In this document: positions 6,755 through 13,387 of the stretch, piece by piece
How positions within the stretch are numbered: position 1 is the first letter of the stretch
Layout: every line of letters begins with the position of its first letter
Source of the DNA: an uncultured Ruminococcus sp.
Lineage (GTDB): Bacteria > Bacillota_A > Clostridia > RUG12999
Assembly: GCA_902783995.1 (NCBI GenBank)
Contig: CACZTG010000160.1
Coordinates: 1 to 13,640, forward strand
Reading direction: 5' to 3'
DNA length: 13,640 nucleotides
Notes under the pieces: generated by a model
What the model was told of the DNA's origin: nothing
Database searches by the model: none
Seen by the model: only the letters and a program-made list of their open reading frames with translations
Made by a program: the position numbers and the translations under genes

Positions 6755-8329
6755 TTATATTTTTTCTGTCGGCAAAATCAATACCGAATCGCTTAAATCC
6801 ACAGTGTTCCTTGCAATTTTCGCAGTAGTTTGTTCGCTGTACAAGCCTTTATTATTCGTATGACGGACATAATGCTCATTATCCGCCGACGCAATATCTA
6901 TTCTGAGTCTTTCACCCTTTTTAATCAAAAACGCGTGCTCATCAAATATAAATTTTAAATCCGCATAAGTATCGGGTTGATAATTTCCAAGCTGATAACA
7001 AAGCGATGTTATATCATCTCTGAGTCCAAAATCGCCGCGCTCTTTTTCTATACTTAAACGCATATAAAAGCAGGTGTCTTCGCAGTCCGATTTTACTTTC
7101 AGCATTGCCGCCATTTTGCCCTTTACAAACGTTTCTTTTTCAAAAGGCTTTGTATAAACGGAAATTATATCATGCCTCGAATTGGGCTTATCCTGAAAAA
7201 CACTTCCGCCGAAAGCGCGTGAAAGTCCGCCTTTAAATCCGGGTGCATCATACGGATTATATATATACGAAACTTCTCCGTTTCCAAGCTTTATTTTCAT
7301 CGTACTGTCCGCATTGTAAAACTCATCTGTTACCCACTTGTTTTCAAACAATCTGTAATATGTGATTTTCCCTTGCTCAAACGGTGATTTTTTGATTTTT
7401 CCTCTTATATAATCAAACCATTCTGTTTCATAGTTTTCGCCAAACCGCTCTATTCTTCTTCCCTTCGGAAACTCTATTGCGGAATTATCATTTTCTATCC
7501 GGTCTCCGTGATTGTACGGTGAAACCACCAATGCGGACATTTTTCTGCTTTCGTCACTCATCTTATTCCACATATCGAAAATTCCGCCGGTATATATATC
7601 ATAAAATGCCGTTGTAAATAAGACAGGAAATTTTACATCATCGGTTGCGTTTCTTGCGTCCGTTCCGCCGTTATGTGTTTTCCAGAAAGCGTCATTCGGA
7701 TTGGGAGATTTTAACATTTCATCAAAATCTGCGGAGGGCTCACCGAAGACTGTTTTGGTAAAATCCTTTAACGGAAGCATATCAAAGGTCTTTAACGTAT
7801 AATTTTTCTTCATATGCGATTTCGCTTTATACATTTTAACATACCAGCCGCCGTGCAGACCGCTTTTCATAAACCCGTTCCGATAGCACATATTGTATCT
7901 TTCACTGTCCTGAACGCCGAAAACCGCGCCTTTTATATCATCGGCAAACGGAGCTGTAACGTACCATAAGGACGTAGTATAGCTGCCGCCTTTTAAGAAA
8001 ATCTCTCCGTTATAAAACTCCTGCTGCCTTATCCATTTAAGCAGAGCAAGACTGTCTTTACGCTCGTTAATATACGGAATACAATCCCCTTCGCTTTTGC
8101 CTCTGCCGCGGCAATGCTGAAAAACAACGGCATATCCGTTTTTAAGCCATTCTTTTTGTTCATTCAGGTAAGATAAAGCCACGTCTTCCTCATCTTTATC
8201 TTCATATATATCAACATACGGACTGCGCATAACAACCGTCGGATATTGATTGTGCTTATCGGGCAGTAATATAACTGTAAATAATTTTACTTTCTCCGAA
8301 AGGACATATTTGTAACTGTAACTAAACAT
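6755..8329 (-). CDS. CocE/NonD-family (S15-type) alpha/beta hydrolase
   Basis: The 524-residue protein matches the X-Pro dipeptidyl-peptidase/cocaine-esterase group. An alpha/beta-hydrolase domain with GYAVVFQHCRGRGKSEG at 65-81 leads to the nucleophile S116 in GGSYTTS. Then come a helical cap, the acid D244 in FYDIYTGG and the base H274 in SPYNHGD. The C-terminal jelly-roll domain of this group follows, with RLRIDIASADNEHYVRHTN near 466-484. Members hydrolyse esters, beta-lactam side-chain amides or peptides. There is no signal peptide, so it is cytoplasmic. The first glycine of the usual G-x-S-Y-x-G motif is kept, but the last position is Thr. ATG 8329 follows AAAGAGG at 9 bases. It has its own promoter at 8377-8405 although the SIS gene ends only 112 bases upstream. 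With the amidohydrolase-GDPD gene it forms a two-gene hydrolase operon. The substrate cannot be read from the sequence. Confidence 0.88.
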   Translation of the reverse strand: MFSYSYKYVLSEKVKLFTVILLPDKHNQYPTVVMRSPYVDIYEDKDEEDVALSYLNEQKEWLKNGYAVVFQHCRGRGKSEGDCIPYINERKDSLALLKWIRQQEFYNGEIFLKGGSYTTSLWYVTAPFADDIKGAVFGVQDSERYNMCYRNGFMKSGLHGGWYVKMYKAKSHMKKNYTLKTFDMLPLKDFTKTVFGEPSADFDEMLKSPNPNDAFWKTHNGGTDARNATDDVKFPVLFTTAFYDIYTGGIFDMWNKMSDESRKMSALVVSPYNHGDRIENDNSAIEFPKGRRIERFGENYETEWFDYIRGKIKKSPFEQGKITYYRLFENKWVTDEFYNADSTMKIKLGNGEVSYIYNPYDAPGFKGGLSRAFGGSVFQDKPNSRHDIISVYTKPFEKETFVKGKMAAMLKVKSDCEDTCFYMRLSIEKERGDFGLRDDITSLCYQLGNYQPDTYADLKFIFDEHAFLIKKGERLRIDIASADNEHYVRHTNNKGLYSEQTTAKIARNTVDLSDSVLILPTEKI

Positions 8330-8376
8330 AATTTATAACCTCTTTCCGGCAATATTATATTTTAAATATTGATATA

Positions 8377-8405
8377 ATTATACTATATATTGCGGAAAAA
8401 TGCAA
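8377..8405 (-). promoter_or_regulatory. Promoter of the hydrolase operon
   Basis: On the minus strand TTGCAT (8400-8405) is followed after exactly 17 bases by a perfect TATAAT (8377-8382). The start point would be near 8370, about 40 bases before ATG 8329. The weak -35 box lies inside an inverted repeat. Confidence 0.75.
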
Positions 8406-8409
8406 TATA
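8386..8409. promoter_or_regulatory. Perfect 8-bp inverted repeat over the -35 box, putative operator
   Basis: TATATTGC (8386-8393) and GCAATATA (8402-8409) are exact reverse complements around 8 bases. The right arm covers the -35 box of the hydrolase promoter. The geometry suits a dimeric repressor or an activator replacing a weak -35. The binding protein is unknown. Confidence 0.5.
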
Positions 8410-8441
8410 AAAAATATACACATATCCCGAACCGGAAAGAT

Positions 8442-9041
8442 TTATATACCGTTCAGTCTCGCACCCACAGCACCGCCGGGGTGAATAAGGGCAAACTGTT
8501 CTTCGGTATATCCCGTTTCCTCTATGATTGCCGTCTGAAGCGTATGAAATATCATAATAAGAGCTGTTGTGCTGGTTGTTCCCTGCATATTATGCTTATC
8601 CGTTTCACGGTTTACGTACTGTTTTAACACAACATCAGCGCCTTTTGCAAGCGGTGACTCCAAATTTTCCGTAACGGTTATAACCTTTACACCCTTCTTT
8701 TTGCAAATATCGAGTATCGGCATAAGCTCTGCCGTTTTACCTCCTCTTGAAGCAAAAAGCATTACATCTCCATTTTTAAGATAACCTGTGCCGCCGTGCA
8801 CTGCTTCGGCGGGAGAAATAAACTTTGCGGGTCTTTCCGCACAGCACATAAGATGCGCGAAATGTTTGCAGGCAATCCCTGAATGTCCGCAGCCCGATGT
8901 TCCTATTCTTTCGGCGTTTTTAAGCAGTTCTACCGCTTCGGAAAACTTCTCTTTATCAAAATATTTTTTCATTTCCCTTAAACAATCCGCCTCAATATCA
9001 TAAGCGTTAAGGGCAGAATCCAATGCTTTTTTACTTATCAT
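8442..9041 (-). CDS. SIS-domain sugar-phosphate isomerase, KpsF/GutQ-like without CBS domains
   Basis: The 199-residue protein is a single SIS (sugar isomerase) domain. The order is GTSGCGHSGIA at 47-57, SPAEAVHG at 76-83 (compare HPAEAxHG in arabinose-5-phosphate isomerases), ASRGGKTAEL at 97-106 and IHPGGAVGARL near 186-196, with H187 the likely catalytic histidine. Family members interconvert phosphorylated aldoses and ketoses, such as ribulose 5-phosphate and arabinose 5-phosphate. The C-terminal CBS pair of KpsF/KdsD is missing, as in catabolic or stand-alone versions. ATG 9041 is chosen because GAAGGAG lies 6 bases upstream; the longer TTG-initiated frame to 9056 would put the site inside the gene. 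It lies 11 bases after the kinase gene, so the two are co-translated neighbours. An alternative role is binding a sugar phosphate as a regulator, but no DNA-binding domain is present. Confidence 0.88.
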   Translation of the reverse strand: MISKKALDSALNAYDIEADCLREMKKYFDKEKFSEAVELLKNAERIGTSGCGHSGIACKHFAHLMCCAERPAKFISPAEAVHGGTGYLKNGDVMLFASRGGKTAELMPILDICKKKGVKVITVTENLESPLAKGADVVLKQYVNRETDKHNMQGTTSTTALIMIFHTLQTAIIEETGYTEEQFALIHPGGAVGARLNGI

Positions 9042-9052
9042 TTTAATCTCCT

Positions 9053-10453
9053 TCAAAACAATTTACGGTCAAGCTCGCAGTATCTTTTATAGCAATCGGT
9101 ATAATCTTCACCGCCGGGCGTATAGACCTTATTTTTTCTGACTGCAATATTTGCCGCTGTTTCCACGTTTTCAAATACTCCTGTCGCCGTACCTGCAAGT
9201 ATAGCCGAGCCGAGACACGCCGTTTCCTCGTTTTTAAGCGTTACAAACGTTTTACCTGTCATATCCGCCTTAATCCGACACCACAACGGGCTCATGGCGC
9301 CGCCGCCCATTGCGCGTATTTCATTACAATCCGCTTTTATATAATCAAGACTTTCTTTTAACATACAAGCGACGGATTCAAGTATGCTTCTTACAAAATG
9401 TCCTCTCGTATGCTCCATTGTAAGTCCGTAAAACACGCCCTTTGCGTCAGGGTTATATTTTGGCATTGTCGCCCCGCACAGGTAAGGTAAAAATGTCAGT
9501 CCCCCCGAACCTGCCGGTATTTTTTCCGCCAAAGCGTCAAGCTCTTTAAAACTAAAATTCTCGCATAAATTGTTTTTGAACCATTTAAGCGCGATTCCCG
9601 CTGTCGGTGTCCACGCCAGCAAGCAGTATTTACCGTCATAATTTATATGACAAGGTATTTTACTGTCGGGGTTATATCGCGGAATATTATCGGAAGGCAC
9701 AAAAACAACCATTGTAGTACCCGTCATTTCACTGATTATACCTTTTTTTACAACTCCCGCGCCGATTGCGCCGGCAATTTGGTCTATTGCTCCGGTCACG
9801 GCTTTTATACCCTTATACTCTCCTATAACCGTTCCGCAAGGTACAATTTCCGGAAGAACGCTTTTCTGAACGCCGATAAACTCAAGCATTTCATCCCACC
9901 ATATTTTTTTTGTTATGTCAAAATATATGGTTGAGGACTGCAAGGTCGGCTCTGTCACAAAACAACCTGTAAGCTTATATAAAAGATAATCCTCCAAAAG
10001 GAACACTTTTTTTACGTTTACAAATATCTGAGGCTCATTTTCTTTTACCCATAAAAGCTTGCTTGCAGGCCATGTCGCGGTTACTTCGGGCTGTCCCGTC
10101 ACTTCGTAAACTTTCTTTTCACCAAAATGCTCCTTTATTTTTTCCGCCTGTACCGACGCTCTGTTATCAAGCCATACAATTGCTTTTCTTAACGGGTTTC
10201 CGCTTTCATCTGTCAAAATTATGGTTTCGCACTGTGTATCTATACTGAAAGCGTAAATTTCATATTCCGCAGAGATTTCATCTATCGCTTCTCTCGCAAG
10301 CCTAACATACTCATCTGCCGGAAATTCCACTCTCTCGCCCTTTGTTTCAAGTGTATAATCCTTTGTGACAGACTTAACCAGAAACGCGTTTTCGTCAAAA
10401 AGTGCCGCTTTAAGCGAAGTCGTTCCCACATCTATTCCAAGTAAATATTTCAT
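9053..10453 (-). CDS. FGGY-family carbohydrate kinase
   Basis: The 466-residue protein has the usual FGGY length and motifs. These are GIDVGTTSLKAALFD at 6-20 (phosphate-binding loop), WLDNRA at 94-99, GAIDQIAGAIGAG at 221-233 with D224 the likely catalytic base, and MTGTT near 243-247. GGGAMSPLW at 383-391 and ETACLGSAILAG near 410-421 close the nucleotide site. The xylulose/fuculose/rhamnulose/gluconate kinases share this plan, and it looks closest to the xylulokinase-like side, but the sugar cannot be named. It would phosphorylate the ketose made by the isomerase at the far end of the cluster. ATG 10453 follows AGAGGGAAAATAAG; the extra 17 codons to 10504 overlap deoR and have no site. It lies 23 bases downstream of the DeoR gene and 11 bases upstream of the SIS gene. 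Confidence 0.93.
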   Translation of the reverse strand: MKYLLGIDVGTTSLKAALFDENAFLVKSVTKDYTLETKGERVEFPADEYVRLAREAIDEISAEYEIYAFSIDTQCETIILTDESGNPLRKAIVWLDNRASVQAEKIKEHFGEKKVYEVTGQPEVTATWPASKLLWVKENEPQIFVNVKKVFLLEDYLLYKLTGCFVTEPTLQSSTIYFDITKKIWWDEMLEFIGVQKSVLPEIVPCGTVIGEYKGIKAVTGAIDQIAGAIGAGVVKKGIISEMTGTTMVVFVPSDNIPRYNPDSKIPCHINYDGKYCLLAWTPTAGIALKWFKNNLCENFSFKELDALAEKIPAGSGGLTFLPYLCGATMPKYNPDAKGVFYGLTMEHTRGHFVRSILESVACMLKESLDYIKADCNEIRAMGGGAMSPLWCRIKADMTGKTFVTLKNEETACLGSAILAGTATGVFENVETAANIAVRKNKVYTPGGEDYTDCYKRYCELDRKLF

Positions 10454-10476
10454 CTTATTTTCCCTCTTTACAGATA

Positions 10477-11241
10477 TTACAAAACTATAATATTCGATAC
10501 ACACTCCGTAATCGCAGCGATATCATCATTTTTCGACTCGTCCGCATTAGTGACAATATAATCCGCCATATTAAGCGGAGCAATATGCGCAAACGCGGTT
10601 CTGCCAAGCTTGCTCGAATCCGCGGCAATTATTTTTGTCGCGGAATGTTCAAGCATAAGCCTGTCAATTTCCGCCTCTTTGTCATAAAATGTTGTAAACC
10701 CCGCGGAAGGGTCTATTCCATCTACGGAAAGTATCAGTTTGTCGGCATGATATTTTTCAAGCTGATTATTTGTATTATCACCATAGACAAAACGGTATTT
10801 TGAATTTACCGCGCCGCCGAGAAGAACAACATTAAAATTTGGATTCCCGCTTGCTTCAAGCGCAATCGCTATAGAATTTGTAACTATGCTTAAATTCATA
10901 TTTTGGGGGATTTTCCGCATTATTGTAAGCGTTGTTGTTCCCGAATTAAACATTATTGTATCATTTTCTTCTATCATTTCCGCAATTTTTGACGCTATGA
11001 GTTCTTTCTGCCCGCGATTTTCCAGAAGGCGCTGCTGCATATCCATATTAAAATAGGTCTTATAAGAGCTTACAGCGCCGCCGTGTACGCGTGAAAGAAG
11101 CCCTTTTATTTCGAGCTCCGCAAGGTCTGTCCTTATTGATACATCTGAAATTCCAAACATTTCAGCAAGCTCATTAACCTTGACTTTACCATTTTTATTT
11201 ATAAGCTCAATTATTTTTTCTCTGCGTTCAAACTGATTCAT
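10477..11241 (-). CDS. DeoR/GlpR-family transcriptional regulator
   Basis: The 254-residue protein has the N-terminal DeoR winged helix at 6-57 (RREKIIELINKNGKVKVNEL, then SDVSIRTDLAELEIKGLLSRVHGGAV). The C-terminal phosphosugar-sensing domain carries NSGTTTL at 99-105 and LSVDGIDPSAGFTTFYDKEAE. DeoR-type proteins usually repress sugar operons and are released by a phosphorylated intermediate of the pathway. ATG 11241 is preceded by TGGAGAC at 7 bases; the longer frame to 11286 begins inside the large palindrome and is rejected. It sits in the middle of the sugar cluster, 23 bases before the kinase. The palindrome immediately upstream is a candidate target for autoregulation. The inducer is probably a product of the kinase or SIS step. 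Confidence 0.93.
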   Translation of the reverse strand: MNQFERREKIIELINKNGKVKVNELAEMFGISDVSIRTDLAELEIKGLLSRVHGGAVSSYKTYFNMDMQQRLLENRGQKELIASKIAEMIEENDTIMFNSGTTTLTIMRKIPQNMNLSIVTNSIAIALEASGNPNFNVVLLGGAVNSKYRFVYGDNTNNQLEKYHADKLILSVDGIDPSAGFTTFYDKEAEIDRLMLEHSATKIIAADSSKLGRTAFAHIAPLNMADYIVTNADESKNDDIAAITECVSNIIVL

Positions 11242-11257
11242 AATCGGTCTCCATTTC

Positions 11258-11299
11258 TTAAACAATAACAATGCAGAGTTCTGCATTGTTATTGTTTAA
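11258..11299. repeat. 42-bp near-perfect palindrome in front of deoR: operator and/or attenuator hairpin
   Basis: Two 20-base arms (11258-11277 and 11280-11299) are exact reverse complements around only 2 bases (GT). The inner stem is GCAGA/TCTGC and the outer part is AT-rich (TTAAACAATAAC...). As minus-strand RNA it would form a 20-bp hairpin with a U-rich 3' side, ending 5 bases before the TGGAGAC ribosome site. It could end the YjbQ-side transcript, attenuate deoR, or be a DNA operator. It leaves no room for a promoter between it and deoR. Confidence 0.8.
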
Positions 11300-11353
11300 T
11301 GCGCGTCTCCACATTTTAAGCTGATACAGCATAAACTGCCTGATTATGAGGCT

Positions 11354-11974
11354 TTATCTTTTTTGCTGTAAATCATAGTGAAGGTCGTATGCCTTTTCTT
11401 CTTCTGTGAACTTATGTCTTGTGTCTATGACCTCGCCATTATTCCACTTTCTGTCGCCCACATCCTCTGTTGTTCCCATAACGGTAACATTGACCTGTCT
11501 GCGGCGAGCGATAACATGGTCCCAGTCAATGAAATATACATGAGCGAACTGTCCTCCGTCAACAACGCCGTCCTTGATAGTCATTGTTTCGCTTCTTCCG
11601 AAGAAACAGCTTCTTAAATGTCCGTCGGTATTCATACTTGAATAATCGCCGGGCTCATTTACATATCTGCCGTACTGAGCATGAATAGGTCCGGGGTGGC
11701 GGTACTGATGCTCCTCCGCAAAGTCGGGTATCATTTTTCTCATAATGTCAAGAAGGTCATGCTGTAAAAATTCAAGGTCAAACGAATCTATATCGTGTGA
11801 ACATTCCTGAACCATAACAGAACATGTCGTATGATGTGACACTATGCTTACCGTTCCGTTTTTAACTCCCGACGCTTCAACGATTTCCTTTATTTCCTTT
11901 GAAATATCGTGAAATGTCGGTATCCAGCCTCTTGACTGTAATTCAATTTCCTTCTGATAAACTTTGTACTCCAT
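11354..11974 (-). CDS. YjbQ-family protein (UPF0047), long form
   Basis: The 206-residue protein carries the conserved family motifs: SHHTTCSVMVQE at 46-57, DGHLRSCFFGRSETMTIKDG at 117-136, and GGQFAHVYFIDWDHVIARRRQVNVTVMG at 140-167, matching the usual G-x-WQ...R-x-R-x-v-x-V end. Typical members have about 130-145 residues. This one has an insertion between the two histidine motifs (about 60-112) and a C-terminal tail of about 39. Family members are small trimeric proteins with a conserved His/Glu pocket. Weak thiamine-phosphate synthase activity has been reported for some, but the physiological role is unsettled. ATG 11974 follows a perfect AGGAGG at 8 bases. It is placed 25 bases after the TPI-like gene and before deoR, inside a sugar-catabolic run, suggesting a role on a pathway intermediate. 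Confidence 0.88.
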   Translation of the reverse strand: MEYKVYQKEIELQSRGWIPTFHDISKEIKEIVEASGVKNGTVSIVSHHTTCSVMVQECSHDIDSFDLEFLQHDLLDIMRKMIPDFAEEHQYRHPGPIHAQYGRYVNEPGDYSSMNTDGHLRSCFFGRSETMTIKDGVVDGGQFAHVYFIDWDHVIARRRQVNVTVMGTTEDVGDRKWNNGEVIDTRHKFTEEEKAYDLHYDLQQKR

Positions 11975-11999
11975 TTTTATTTCCTCCTAAATATTTAAT

Positions 12000-12701
12000 T
12001 TATTTATGTATTTCATCCCATGCTTTCCGTAAATTGAAAAGCATCTCTTCAACCATTTCATAAGGTCTGTCGGATTTCATAATTCCGCTCGTTGTGCCGG
12101 TCGCCTGCGCGCCAAGCTTAATTGTGTTATATACGTCCTGCCCGTTTGAAATTCCCGCGCCCTGCAAAACCATAATATCGGGATTTATCGCGTTTACGGT
12201 TTTGATTGTTTCAATAACGTAATTTGAATCGCTTGTCGTGCCTGTCCCGATTAATTCTGTCGGCTCTGCCACTATCATATCGGGGGCGAGCCTTGCTATG
12301 TTTTTAACGTCCTCAACCGTATCGGCGCAGACTATCGTCATAAGCCCGACCTCCTCTGCGCGGCGTATGGTTTTTTCTATTGCTTCCATAGAAATCGGCT
12401 TTTCGGCGTGATTAAGCATTACACCCTTTGCGCCTGCTGCTTTTACAGCTTCGGGAAGCACAGAGCCGAGACCTCTGCCCGGAGTTAAATAGTCCATATG
12501 CTGTGCAAAAACAAATATTCTCTCCGTATTATCCGCAAGAAGCTTTATATCGGTATATTGCGGTGTAACAATAACATCAAGGTCGTATTTCATCGCGGTT
12601 TTATCTATTACCTTCGCAAGCTTTAACATTTCCTCGCCGTACATAAAGGCTTTCGGACCTATTTCAAAAAACGGCGGTTTAATTTTTATATTTTTTAACA
12701 T
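12000..12701 (-). CDS. Archaeal-type triosephosphate-isomerase-like protein with altered active-site start
   Basis: The 233-residue protein aligns along its length with the short archaeal-type TPI. It has VTPQYTDIKLLA near 45-56, VFAQHMDYLTPGRGLGSVLPEAVKAAGAKGVMLNHAE at 64-100 and AEPTELIGTG at 145-154. GAGISNGQDVYNTIKLGA follows near 194-211. The catalytic base E146 and H98 are present. In true TPIs the first strand ends in N-x-K; here the equivalent is K6-I-K8, so the lysine is kept and the asparagine is replaced. The phosphate-loop end also differs (GTTSGIM instead of LLASGV). It may therefore isomerise a related three- or four-carbon sugar phosphate rather than serve glycolysis. ATG 12701 follows AAGGAG at 7 bases, and it lies 11 bases after the FSA-type gene. 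A glycolytic duplicate remains possible. Confidence 0.85.
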   Translation of the reverse strand: MLKNIKIKPPFFEIGPKAFMYGEEMLKLAKVIDKTAMKYDLDVIVTPQYTDIKLLADNTERIFVFAQHMDYLTPGRGLGSVLPEAVKAAGAKGVMLNHAEKPISMEAIEKTIRRAEEVGLMTIVCADTVEDVKNIARLAPDMIVAEPTELIGTGTTSDSNYVIETIKTVNAINPDIMVLQGAGISNGQDVYNTIKLGAQATGTTSGIMKSDRPYEMVEEMLFNLRKAWDEIHK

Positions 12702-12712
12702 TGCTTTACTCC

Positions 12713-13387
12713 TTAAAAATCAAGAATTGTTTTATCGCCGTAAACCGATTTCCAGTCATTCATAAAGCCTTCCACTCCGGCGTCTGTCATCGGGTGCGAT
12801 ATTGCGGTTTTAAATAAATCGGGAGAAATTGTTGCAGCGTGACAACCGCAAAGCGCGCAGGAATGTATTTGCTGACAGTTTTTAAAGCTTGCCGCCAAAA
12901 CCTCACAATCAAGTCCGTAATTGTCAAATACAGTTACAATATCCTCTACAACTCTTACTCCGTCACCCAAAATATTATCAAGCCTGTTTACATACGGCGC
13001 AACAAAGCTTGCCCCCGCTTTTGCGGCAAGAAGTGCCTGCTGAGGCGTGAAAATAGCCGTCATTGTAACGCCTATGCCCAATTTTTTTAGCATCATTGTC
13101 GCTTTTAAGCCTTCCTCGCCTATCGGAACTTTTACATAAAACTTTCCGCCAACGGTTTCTTTTATCAGCTTTGCTTCCTCTGCCATTTTTTCTGCGGTAG
13201 TTTGTACTGTCTGCACGTGGAGAGCTTTATCGTCACCTATTACATTTCTTATACTTTTAATAAGCGCCCAGAAATCCGTCTTTTCCTTTGAAACAAGCGT
13301 TGGATTTGTTGTTACTCCGTCAACCGGATAAAACTCGTTTATGTGCTTTATTGCTTCCAGATTACCTGTATCTATTAAATATTTCAT
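12713..13387 (-). CDS. FSA-type transaldolase/aldolase (fructose-6-phosphate aldolase family)
   Basis: The 224-residue protein has the length and motifs of the small transaldolase (MipB/TalC/FSA) family. D6 lies in LIDTGN, followed by GVTTNPTLVSKE at 24-35, the Schiff-base lysine K86 in FYVKVPIGEEGLKA, and GASFVAPYVNRLDNILGDG at 125-143. Q59, the FSA-type residue, is kept in HVQTVQTTAEKM. These enzymes cleave or form the C3-C4 bond of a ketose or ketose phosphate, releasing or transferring a dihydroxyacetone unit. The strand after K86 reads GIGVTMTAIFTPQQALLAAKAG, with a Phe where FSA has Tyr before the GAAQ-like turn. The start codon overlaps the stop of the isomerase-like gene upstream (ATGA), so translation is coupled. 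It is followed after 11 bases by the TPI-like gene, an order that fits cleavage followed by isomerisation of a product. Confidence 0.92.
   Translation of the reverse strand: MKYLIDTGNLEAIKHINEFYPVDGVTTNPTLVSKEKTDFWALIKSIRNVIGDDKALHVQTVQTTAEKMAEEAKLIKETVGGKFYVKVPIGEEGLKATMMLKKLGIGVTMTAIFTPQQALLAAKAGASFVAPYVNRLDNILGDGVRVVEDIVTVFDNYGLDCEVLAASFKNCQQIHSCALCGCHAATISPDLFKTAISHPMTDAGVEGFMNDWKSVYGDKTILDF

Larger units (their letters stand above)
8341..8440 (-). promoter_or_regulatory. Long-range 9-bp complementary pair that can mask the CocE-like gene's ribosome site in read-through RNA
   Basis: On the minus strand TCTTTCCGG (8440-8432) directly follows the SIS stop codon, and CCGGAAAGA (8349-8341) overlaps the AAAGAGG ribosome site of the CocE-like gene. 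The two are perfect complements. A transcript from the internal promoter starts near 8370 and contains only the second half. RNA reading through from the SIS gene contains both halves and could fold over the ribosome site. The pairing is visible; the regulatory role is inference. Confidence 0.4.
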
